A stretch of 64,000 nt of DNA, taken from NCBI RefSeq assembly GCF_004359215.1, contig NC_090610.1, positions 1,776,138 to 1,840,137 of the forward strand, given 5' to 3'. The notes below the pieces were generated by a model. That model made no database searches, had not been told where the DNA came from, and saw only the letters and a program-made list of their open reading frames with translations. Of this stretch, positions 32,289 to 42,700 are shown one piece after another (positions within the stretch are counted from its first letter, which is position 1; each line of letters begins with the position of its first letter). This DNA is from Bremia lactucae (taxonomy: Eukaryota; Oomycota; Peronosporomycetes; Peronosporales; Peronosporaceae). Made by a program: the position numbers and the translations under genes.

Positions 32289-32727
32289 TGTAATAACGGG
32301 GTGTATCGTTACATGAAATTAACACTTAAAGGTTGTTAATCAATATATTATCTAAAAGGTAGAGAATATTTACAGATATTACTTCACATGGTAATATTTT
32401 AAAAAGCTTATCCATTGGTGGATATAGACGATTATATCTACTTTCTCCGCTATTCAGTCAGCGCTGGACGCGCGCAAAGAGACAGATTAGACTTTACTAC
32501 ATGTTTTGTATTAGTTTATAATTAAGTTGGTAAAAATAGATAGAAACAGAAGAACTTAATTATATTGAATTCAGTTTTTAATTAGCCCTCTTTAAAGAAA
32601 GTGTTCTAAAGAAAGTCTTCCTCTGCACGTACTAGTGTACGTGAAGTGACGTGCGGCACCACTCGCACTGAGGCAGTGCAAAGTGGACTTGTACTGAAGC
32701 AGTACAAGTCAGTAGTGCCCCGTTACA
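32289..32727 (+). repeat. family-B LTR (3' LTR)
   Basis: 439 bp, aligning with the solo LTR at 3805-4242 by eye. It begins TGTAATAACGGGG (three extra bases near the start) and ends GTGCCCCGTTACA. Shared landmarks include CGTTACATGAAATTAACACT and TAGTGTACGTGAAG near the 3' end. Confidence 0.88.
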
Positions 32728-32891
32728 AATATCAAATTGTGTTCGCACAATTCTTTTTAAATCTAACTTCAACCACACCGAAGATTCATCGTGACTTGTT
32801 TACTTTACAAGAATTATACCAACTGGTCATGTAAAAGGGCACCTTTCACCAGTACTGATGAGTACTAGTCAACCTTTGATTACAGCGTAGC

Positions 32892-33394
32892 TGTAACGGG
32901 CTAAAGTTGCCCTATGTTACACAATCCCCGTTAACTACACTTTGTGTACTTAAAGGGGATGGTCAATTACTTAAGTGAAGTAATTAGACCCACCACATGG
33001 GTGTGGTTCCCATTGGAAGGGATAACGCCTAGCATCATCCGTGATGACGGCTAGCGTCATCCAATATACGAGGTATTTAGAATAATACGCTCGCAATACA
33101 TATAAATGCATATCAGAGATGGCATTCATGATTGGTTAAAACATGTTTTATATTTAATACGATTTAATATAAATCAGTCTAAAAACAACTTTCTAATTCG
33201 TTAGTGCACACGTGAAGAAGGATTATCGCTCCCGTGACGTCACTTAAACTAAGGCGTATAGATCGTTGGGCGAGGTCGCTTAGGCGCCGACCAACTACCT
33301 CACTGTACGTAAGAGAAGATTGTCAAACCGATTTTTCGCTGTGCTAAGGTGCGTGCTTAAGTAGAGCGTGGCTGCAATAGACGTGCCCGCCTAC
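32892..33394 (+). repeat. family-A LTR (diverged, last base lost)
   Basis: It begins TGTAACGGGCTAAAGTTGCC and runs to GTGCCCGCCTAC. Two copies of the GATGACG-x5-CGTCATC hairpin lie at about 33,017-33,062, where one of them reads ATAACGCCTAGCATCATCC. No polypurine tract or primer site is adjacent, so this is probably a solo LTR. Confidence 0.8.
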
Positions 33395-33705
33395 GGTAGG
33401 TGCGGTGCCTCGAAACTTCACCTACACAAGAGTACAGAGGAAAGTTTCGATGAAACTTACGGTATTTTAGCTTTAAAGGTCTAGACTAAACCTTTAGAAA
33501 TGAGAAAAGTAAAACTGTTTAAAAATATATTAATTTTCTACGTAACGATCTTCTATTTATTACTGAACTTATTATATTAATAACAAACTATGTATGGCGC
33601 CTCGTTGCGCACCGCACAATCTTGTCTTATTACATTGGCGGGATTATTCTAAACTTGGTTAAACCAATAAATAGAACTAGTAGAACTAATGTCTTGTTAC
33701 ACCAC
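33395..33705 (-). repeat. family-C LTR fragment (minus)
   Basis: The reverse complement matches 4490-4790: GGTGCCTCGAAACTTCACCT, TAGACTAAACC and GGCGCCTCGTTGCGCACCGC. It abuts the family-A LTR end, so one probably inserted at the edge of the other. Confidence 0.65.
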
Positions 33706-33779
33706 AGATAATAAATACTTGTATGTTTTTGCTAATTTCCTTTCATAGAACATAATATTAAAAAAAAATATTACTTTTT

Positions 33780-36700
33780 CAGAGTCGATGAAGCTGATCA
33801 CGCAAAAAAGGACGCAAAAAGGTCGTAAGGATAGCATTTTTGTAGCTGGTGGCAGTCAGCGACACAAGAGGTGGAGCTGACTCCCTGGTGCTCGACAACA
33901 TCGTGTATCACACGACACAAGACTCCATTAATGTCATGAGAGCCAAGTACGATCCGACACTAACCGACTATTAGCGGCACGTAGAAGAGCTGACACTTTT
34001 TTTGCAATCTCTATTAAGCTCGGCAGCGAATCGGTCGGGCGTGGAATCGTCGAAGCGCATGTCGAGCAGTCGTCCTAGCGCAAAGAGACGCGCAGACGTT
34101 TTAAGAGCGGCAAGACGGGCAAGGGAAAGGGAGGCGGTGGGAGCAAGCAGAAGAATATACGTACTGACATGGTGCTCGCTATCGGCGAAAAGAATCATGC
34201 AAGCGCAGGAAGGTGCGGAGCGAAAGGACAAAGCGCGAGCTCAGTCGGTGAACGCTATTGGCAACGTCAATGATACCGGAAAAGCGACTGGATCCTGGAA
34301 AGTGGGTCGAGTCGGCATCTAGTGAATGACGCATCGACGATGCACAAAGCCACAGCTTGCGACAACGAGATATCTATGGCTGCATTGAGTCGCTCAAGAT
34401 TATAAATGTTGGAAGTATACGTTTGCGTACGGCAAGAAGCTAACGATCACGATCATGAAAGAGTGCCTGACACCGCAACTCGCGCGCAACATCGTTTCTT
34501 ACGGGAAGCTCGAGCAGAAATGTTTTAAAAACGCGTACAGCGCATCGACTCAAGCGCTAGCTTGACGCAGCGACGGCGCTATCGCTATTGATGTCAGCAT
34601 GCAGATAAACGTGTTGTACGTGCGGACAGCGACGACAACAGTGTGTCAAAAGAAACCATCAGGTATGCTGATGGTTGTACTATCCAATGTCGGATCGTGT
34701 ACGCCAGCTGCTGATGTAGAACGAGGATCCTTGATGCGGTTTGCACTCCTGTCGCTCGACACGATCGAGCGAACGGCAAAAACACCAGGTTGCAGTATAG
34801 AGATCGCTAATCGCAAGAGATCGGTCCGTATCGCGTGCACAGTAGGGAAGCACCAAGACAAAGAACAAGCAGTCTTAGATAGACACGGCGAGCACGCACC
34901 TTTCGATCAGATTGGCGGCGTGATTTGCTCGGACCTAAAAAATCCAATGACGCTAGCAGGGATCGACTCGGAAATCGCTACCTCGTCAACTTCGTCGACC
35001 ATAAATTAATTTACTGCAGGGTCGTCCTGGCACCGACGAAGGACAAGGAGGCCAAGAAGTTTAAACACTTCTTAGCATTCTTCGAAAAAAACGTTCGATT
35101 GCAAAATACACGTTTTTCGAGCAGACGGCGGCGGCGAGTACTAGAACGTTGACCTATTCTGACTGCGCACAGGGGCCGCGAGACAAATCAGCAAAGTATG
35201 AATTCAAGCATCGAACGGCAAGGCCGAGTGCATGCATCGTACTTTATTTAACATGGCGCGCAGCATGATCTTTGCGAGCCGGGTGCCTCTCAGATTCTGA
35301 GAAGACGCCGTGGTAAGACGCGCATCTCCGATCGAGATGCAGACGAAGACGCACTTGACATTAGGAACATCGTTGTGTATATAGCATTTGCGCAGTGCAT
35401 CGAGACCCGAGAATATACGCGCTCACTCAGCGCTCGCAGGTCGACATCATTATTTGAATTAGTGACGAGACAAAAATATTTCTAGTGTTTTATCAGATGG
35501 ATAACAAGGTGGTGACGTCGCAGCACGTCAAGAACATAAAGACGTTAAGCGAAGAGCACAACAGTCAGCTGCAGCGCGCTTGGGACTACGAGGATTATGA
35601 GGCGACTTCCAAAAACAGTAGGCGCGAGCGCAGCGCCAGCGACTTGTACCAAGAGCGTTCAGAAGGCGAAGAAGCGATGGGGCGTACGGCACATGGTATT
35701 CGTGCGAGATCGAAGCGCCCAATGGCTATAGGTCCCAACGTGCTAAACCACGTTTTCGAATGCGACTGCAAGAGCTACAGCGATGCAATATGCAGCTCAA
35801 ACTGTGAAAGCTGGAAGATTGTCATGGACGAAGAATTAAAGGCACTCGAAGATAACGGCGTGGGGCATCTGATTTAGCGCCAACGTGGCAGCGATGTGCT
35901 GCACACAAAATGGGTTTCAAGACCAAGACAGTTGCAAACGGTGGTATAGAGAGGCTCAAATCACGATTGGTCGCGTTCGGAAATGTAATAGTCCTGGGAA
36001 TTGACAACGGTCTCACTTTTGCTGCCCACATGAACATGTCTACAATGAAAATGATATTGGCGCTCGCGGCAACATGAATGCTCCCGGCGAAGTACGGGGA
36101 CAATTCGAATGCTTTTGTCAAGGCTGACAAAGAAGAAGACTTCGAAATATATGTACAAGTTCCTCGTGGCATGAGTGTGGCTGACAAGTCACTCAAGGAT
36201 ATTGGCGCACGAAGCACGCGAGAATTGGTGCTGCAGCTGCGCAGGAGCATGTACGAGCTAAATCAAGCAGGGTGTCTGTGGTATAGCTGCTACACGCGCG
36301 ACTTACTGAGGCAGATTTTGCTCAGTGTATAGCGGATCTGTGTCTATATTGCCAATGCGATGGCGAAGATATCGTTGTATCTGCTGGTGACAGAGAAAGC
36401 ACTGCATCGACCGTTCCTTTGTCAGCCTCGGCTCGCTGTCGATAAAGGATTGGGACGTGCGGAAAAGTTTTTGGGTATGCGCGTGGCACTTGAAAGCAAC
36501 GAGTCGTACATCTTGGATCAGGAGGAGGCGCTTAAGGACGTACTGCCTGAACACTGACTTTCTAACGCGGCCTCGACGCTTGCGCCAATAGGCTTCAACT
36601 GCTACGAGGTATATGTCCAAGACAATTTGTTGCTCGGTGCAATGAGAGTGGCTGGACAGCCGTCGGTCAAGTAATTTGAATCCCTTGTTGGGAGCTTGCT

Positions 36701-37330
36701 GTGGGTGGCGCAATATACGCGGCCAGATGAGGCGTTCGCTGCGCACAAAGCTACGCGTCAAACCCAGCAGCTGCGCGTTCATGATTAAATTTTCAAAGCT
36801 CATTGCGCGTTTCCCAAAAAGAACTCAAGGGCTAAAGCTGCGGATGATACCAAAAGTCGAAGAGCAAGACACTCCGATGCTAGTATTTTACAGCGACACA
36901 GACTTCGCAGGAGACAAGAAGGACTGCAAGTAAAAAAAGTCGCTGACTGGAGGCGTCGTCCTACTCAACGGTATGCCAGTGAGCTAGAGCGCAAAAAAAA
37001 CGGTGCGGTGTTGCCTTGTCGAATATGGAAGCGGAGTCTGGGGCGGAATCAGAGAAGCGCGGGATTTGCTCGGCGTCCGCGAGATGCTTGATGAAACAAA
37101 CATGGCGTCGGCTCTGCTCATGCTAATACATGTGGAAAATCAGGCAGCCATCAAGCACCCCGAAGGCGAGGCCTCATCCTTTAAAGCAAAACACATTGAC
37201 GTGCGGTCAAGCTTGTGTGCGACGTTGCTAGACGCGTCATCGTGCTCGCACAATGCGTGCACTCGGAGCAGATGCGAGCAGATTTGCTCGCTAAAGCTTT
37301 AGACACAGCGAAGCCCGCGACATTGTAAGC
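33780..37330 (+). pseudogene. Ty1/copia relic (gag to RNase H)
   Basis: Plus-strand blocks in order: gag (33,890-34,070, VRAKYD/MRAKYDPTLTDY and HVEELTLFLQSLLSS), then an integrase core (34,925-35,150) with DRLGNRYLVNFVDHK and KDKEAKKFKHFLAFFEK. The end of the core is at about 35,210-35,290 (NGKAECMHRTLFNMARSM). RT comes next (35,485-36,540), with KIVMDEELKALEDNGV, FVKADKEEDFEIYVQVPRG and LRRSMYELNQAGCLWY, and RNase H last (36,870-37,300), with YSDTDFAGDKKD and KAKHIDVRSS. Stops and frameshifts are spread throughout. The codon composition is GC-richer than the neighbouring gene island. No LTRs were delimited. Confidence 0.8.
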
Positions 37331-38083
37331 AATCATGAGTCTCGCAAATATCCAAAGGATTTCAAGGGAAAAAAGGTATTGAATAAATGAGGTGATGGTG
37401 GAGATGGCGGCGATGGTGTTGATGGGACGGCCAAGACAGCTACATCTGAGGAGGAGTGTTGGAGAAGGTGGTGTCAAAGAGGGAGTTTTGGCGAAAATTA
37501 AAATGCGCGGCAAGGGTGGCTGTCAGATCTTGGCATGTGTATATATGCATAGTATAAGGTAGAGCCAGATCCAAAAAGGTAGAGTGTTCATCGAATGGGC
37601 AGGAGAGCAGGAAAGGCAACGCGGCTAGCGTAGAAAGCTGCCACATAATACAGAATTAATTTCACTATTATATACGCAAGCTTTTTCTACATGTTCACAC
37701 CAACGAGAATGTGACGGAGTCAATCTGTTCTTGCCTAATACTAAAAGACACGCATAAGGTATCACCGAGTTACCACTTACTTTATTTGGAGAGTTTCGCA
37801 AACTCAGCAAGTATGTTAATGGCCGCCAGCCATGTATATGTTGTCCACCTTCACAGAAGATGCTGCAATTGGAGGGATCATTTTCATTTTCCAGTGGCAT
37901 AATTCCATTAAGCTGGCGCAAGCATCACGGAAGCAATGCTCTCACTCTATTTTGTAAAATTATTGTGTCTTTCTGAAGAGCAACCGGTATATTCAAGTTG
38001 AATATTAAACAATTTCGAAAAAAATATAATGACGTGTTTGCTGGTTTAGATCCGTATCCTTCCACGAGAAGGTTGGCTCCCAG
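37331..38083. other. no recognisable feature
   Basis: Only short frames (up to about 110 codons of low-complexity sequence antisense to copia debris). There is no LTR end or RNA. CCCAG at 38,079-38,083 is a possible target-site duplicate of the element that follows. Confidence 0.35.
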
Positions 38084-38638
38084 TGTAACGGGCTAAAGTT
38101 GCCCCTATGTTACACAGTCCCCGTTAAGTACACTTGTTGTACTTAAAAGAATGGTCAATTACTAAATAATAGTAATTAGACCCAACACTCGGGTGTGGTG
38201 CACATTTGTGACCAACCCTTGTGGATGTGATGCACATGGGTGCATTCACATTAGGAGGGATGACGCCCAGCGTCATCCATGATGACGGCTAGCGTCATCA
38301 GTTACGCGAGGTATCTATAAAGATACGCTCGCAATACATATTAAATGATATCTATAGAGATATCATTTTAATTGGTAAAAATAGGTATTTGTATTTAATT
38401 CTATTAAATATAAATCAGTCTGAAATTTACTACCTACTTGGTAAGTGCGCACGAGGAGACGGATTACCGCTCCCGTGACGTCACTTCACCAGAGTTCTTA
38501 GTGTGTTGGGTGAGGTCGCTTGCGCGCCCACCACAACTACCTCACTGCACGCAAGAGAAGCAGGTGCAAACCGCTTCCTCGCTGTGCTAGGGTGTGTGCT
38601 AAGTAGAGCGTGGCCGCATTACGACGTGCCCGCCTACA
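38084..38638 (+). repeat. family-A 5' LTR
   Basis: 555 bp, TGTAACGGGCTAAAGTTGCC to GTGCCCGCCTACA. A primer-binding site and gag follow, so it is the 5' LTR. It differs from the 48-kb partner mainly by a second copy of the GATGACG-x5-CGTCATC hairpin (38,261-38,300). Confidence 0.9.
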
Positions 38639-38640
38639 CT

Positions 38641-38652
38641 TGGTAGCACTTG
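38641..38652 (+). promoter_or_regulatory. primer-binding site of family-A element
   Basis: TGGTAGCACTTG begins two bases after the LTR end, identical over 11 bases to the family-C site at 4803. Confidence 0.65.
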
Positions 38653-38694
38653 AAATCCTTCCCACGACCCGCATCTCTGCGTGTGTACGTGAGG

Positions 38695-39737
38695 ATGAGC
38701 CTCAACATTGATTGGGCTCATTTTCCCCACCTCTCCGAACATCATCGGGAGGTGGCAGGGCTAATGGCGCAGGGACTTGGTGAACAAGCCCTGGCCAGGC
38801 TCCTGGGTAGTCCTCCTGAGCAACATGTTGCTCAGTTGGAGCAGTTTGAGGCATTTGTGCTCGGACAGCGGAGGGCCGCGTCCGAGGCACAGAGCCATGC
38901 TGCGGCGGAGTCCGTCACTCAGACTCAGGATGAGCTGAGGCATGAGCAGGCTCGGAGCGAGGCTCTCAACAGGACTGTTGAGATGCTCTCTGCCCGGCCG
39001 CATCAGCCGAGGCCCATTCGGATGGACCCGCCCAAGTTCGATGGAACTGCGGCGCACACGATTGTCCACTGGCTTTTAGCCGTGGAGCAATGTGGTGTCG
39101 CCCAGCTCATCGAGGACGACAGCCGGATGGTGTCGTACGCTATGTCGCATCTGCGCGGTAAGGCCTCAGAGTGGGCTTACTCGGCGCTTATGGCGGACAG
39201 AAAAGCGTTCCCCTCATGGGCGATCTTTAAGGATAAGATTCGCGCCATGTACCAGCCGCCGAACAACGAAGTGTTGCTTCAGGCGCGCTTCTTTGGGGCG
39301 CGACAGGCGAAGCGATCTCTGCAAGAGTATGTGCAAGAGATGCGCTCGCTGTCCGCATCCATAACCGTAGGTCCGATTCCGGAGCACATTAAGGTGCCCA
39401 CGTTTATGAACGGACTACGGCATGGCCCATCGCGACAGGCCCTTTTCAGAAAGGTGCCGTCGACGATGGAAGAGGCAATCCAAATTGCCTTAGTTGAGGA
39501 GCAATCCTACAACAGTGCCTCGGCGACAGCTTGGTATAAGCCGTCGGCCGAGAGGACAGATGCCACTCCTATGGAGTTGGGCAATGCAGACGTGGTCTGT
39601 TTTAAATGCGGCAAGCGCGGCCATATGATGGCTCGCTGCTATGCCAGGGTCCCTGCTGGGGCAAAAATGCCCAGCAAGAGGACTCCCTTCCCAAAGGGCG
39701 ATGGCAAGAACCAGCGTGCGAGACGCATGAGTTCTGC
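38695..39737 (+). CDS. family-A gag polyprotein, truncated at an assembly join
   Basis: ATG at 38,695 starts MSLNIDWAHFPHLSEHHREV. About 347 codons are open without a lesion. Seen: an N-terminal Gln/Glu-rich helical region; the retrotransposon gag domain at about 110-270 (RMDPPKFDGTAAHTIVHWLL, LRGKASEWAY, FFGARQAKRSLQEYVQEM, GPIPEHIKVPTFMNGLRHGP); and a canonical zinc knuckle CFKCGKRGHMMARC (C-x2-C-x4-H-x4-C) at about 302-315, then a basic tail. It builds the capsid-like particle and binds element RNA (known of the family). The frame meets a single N at 39,738, beyond which the sequence is the 3' end of a non-LTR element on the other strand, so its true end is not visible. It looks young compared with other gag genes here. 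Confidence 0.85.
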
Positions 39738-39738
39738 N

Positions 39739-42700
39739 CAAAAGAAGCTTATAGTGGGCAAATGTAATAACGGACAGGGTCGATGAGCTTTAAATGATAC
39801 GCAAACATATAAATACAGAAATTGAAGCAAAAGTTTCGCTGGCCTCACGGGGGAAAGGTGAACGCCCCCGGAGACCGTCCTAACCGCTGCCGGCAAGCCG
39901 CGCGGTCAGGCAGTTCAAAAATAAATGTGAAAAAACGTCCGCCAAAAGGCGAAAACCAGCTTTCACACTGATTAGAACAGATAAATCGAATATATTACCA
40001 ACCAGTTAAGTTCTAATTCAGGTGTCATAAAATATGACTCTATGTGGTGTGTTTGTTGTGTGTAGGTTGCAACACATTGCAATGAACTTCAACGTACCGG
40101 TTGGGTTTAAGGGCGGTTCCCTACCTGGGTATGGCCCTGTCGGCCGCTATGGGCCCGAAATAACCGCTTAGTGGCGGCCTTGGTGGGGCGGAGTCCCCCC
40201 GAACTCCGACACCCGACTGCCCCTTGGTCTTCGCCTTGAACTACCGCGAACTTGGTCTTGCCCCTTTCCTTTTTCTTGGCCTTGCTGGCGCGCGCGGTGC
40301 TGTCCACAGTGTAAGTTCCAAATGCGGCGGCTAGACTGAATGCAGCTTGCGGACAGCTGCCGGTCTAGCCGCTTCGCATCGCGCTTGAGCAGGCCAAGGT
40401 GGTCGATATAAACTTTGAGGTTGCCACCTGCGACTGCACCAAGCGAGCCGTAAACGAGCGCCGAAAGGTGTACAGTCCACCCTTCGCTCTCAAGGTGACG
40501 CTTGATGCAGTCGTACTTGGCCTGCTTCAGCGCTGCAATGCGCGCAAGCGAGGACGTTCCTGGGTCGTCCGATAGCTGCTCCTCAAAAGCCACCGCAAGG
40601 TCTACCACCGACACCATACGTCGGGTGTGGTTGTAGACCTGCAGATCTGGCCGGAGCGCTGGGCCCGGGAGGGATAGTACCGTTTGGTTAACTCGTACCT
40701 CCACTCGCTCCTCGCGGGTACCCACCGCCGAGGTGAGAGCACGCTCAATCATCTTCAGCCCATCATCATGGCGCGCACGGATCGCATCCATCGTGCCGGC
40801 GCAGTGGTTGAGCACGTGCGCCAGCGTCTCGGACCGCGCGCACCCAGGGAGTCGGCACTTGTCGTGGACGCGGAGGCGACGGCGCTTCAAGACACTGTGA
40901 GTGTCAAGCTGGTTGAGGCGACCGGCCACCGCGAAGCGGTAGTCGGACTCCCACAATCCCTGAGGCCGCGACAGGAAGCCGCTCCCAGCACCCCCGAGCG
41001 TGCGAGCGGCCTTCCCTTGGTCTTTCATGGCGGCCCACCGCGCCCAGTGCCTGTTCTTGAGGTGCAACTTCAAGTGCCTTAAAATGTCACGATGCCCCAG
41101 CCATGCACCGTGGTGCGGCACGCGAAGCTGCAACCGTTTTGCCGCCGTACCAGTTGCCTCCACCGCCGGCGCTAATTCCAACGTCAAGCCGAAGCGGTGG
41201 AGGTGGCCGCGGACGTCGAACCACAGCGACCCAATATCACCGTTGCGTCGCTTGGGTAGGGCTGCGTCCGACGTCCCGAGCTTGCTGTTGAGGAAGAGCT
41301 CGGCTAGCTCCTCCTCGCGGTCTTGCCACCGCTGAGCATCAAGCCGGTAACGAGCCTCTGCAATTTGACGGAGTTGCTGGCGTGCAATGCGCTGGGTGGC
41401 AGCGTCTGGAGAATGTAACATTTGCCACCCATGAGCCACTTGCAATGCTCCATGCAGCTCTGTCAAGGGTAGAAACCCCAATCCTCCACGCGAAACCGGC
41501 GCGTAAAAGAATGCCGTCGTGGAGCTGGTGGGTAGTCGGAGTAGGTGGCGAAGGCCACGAACAAGGTGGCGGTCGAAGCCCTCCAGCTGCTGTGCGAATG
41601 GGCGCAGGTGCCGAAGAGCGTATTCGACACGCGGGTAAAGATAAACCTTGACGGCCTTCACCACCTGCCATGGCGCCAGCCCGGACTGCATGAGCGCAGT
41701 GGCGTCGAGCTTGAGCTGCGTGAGAGCAGGGGCGAGCTCTACACGCCGGCGCACATGGTCAAACCCATCTCCAATCCCCAAGTACTTGTACGAGTCCGAG
41801 GCGCTTAACGCGGGGATCATGGCTTCATCCAGCTGCAGCCCAATGTCCTGGGTTATCTGCACTCCACGTGAGTCGCGCTGGACTGACATGGCGCTGCACT
41901 TCTGCGGGTTTGCCCGCATGCCAGTCCAGCGAAGGAAGTCGCTCACCACCGAGTGTTGACGTTTGATGCTATCCACGGTGCTGCTGAAAATTTTCAAGTC
42001 GTCGGCGTAAGCCGCAGCACCGGGACGGTCAACGCTGGTGAGCTGTACCCCTGTGCCTGGTAAGGCCTTGAGCGCGTGGAGCAATGGCGCAATTGCGGCG
42101 GTGAAGAGGTGTGGGCTGAGTGGACAGCCTTGGAACACTCCCACCTGCAGCGCAATCGGCGCCGTGGTCCCGTCCGCCGCGTTCCCAATCGTAAACGAAG
42201 CGCCGGCGTACAGACCACGGCAGCAAGCGACGAACTCTGGTGGGACACCTTGTCGCTCGAGCGCTTCCCATAACATGTCGTGTGGCACGCTGCCGAATGC
42301 ATTGGCAAAATCGTACCACACAACATGCAGCTCTTGGCGCTTGCGCCTGGCCTGGTCTACGAGCATGGCAGCGAGGAAGTTGTGTTCCCCGCACCCATTC
42401 ATCGCTCGAAATCCCTTCTGGGCCTCGGCGTGGCGGCCATTGGCGTCGAGCCAGCTCGTGAACCTGCGTGACAAGACCCCAGTGTAAAGCTTGTAGATAG
42501 CCTGCTGCAGGCAGATCGGCCGCCAGTTGGACGGGTCGAGACGATCGCCCTTCTTGTGCAGCAGACGTACCACGCTGGTCTTCCAACTGCCAGGCACGCG
42601 CTTGAACTTCCAGCAGCACGCGAATACGGCATGGAGCGCGGGGAGGAGTTGGGTAGCGAACACCTTGTAGATATCGTACCCGACCCCATCCAGGCCTGGG

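Noticed and set aside
38650..39786. gag read to 39,786 from a start at 38,650
   Set aside because: 38,650 is a TTG, and the sequence after the N at 39,738 is the 3' end of the non-LTR element; the ATG at 38,695 and an end at 39,737 are better.
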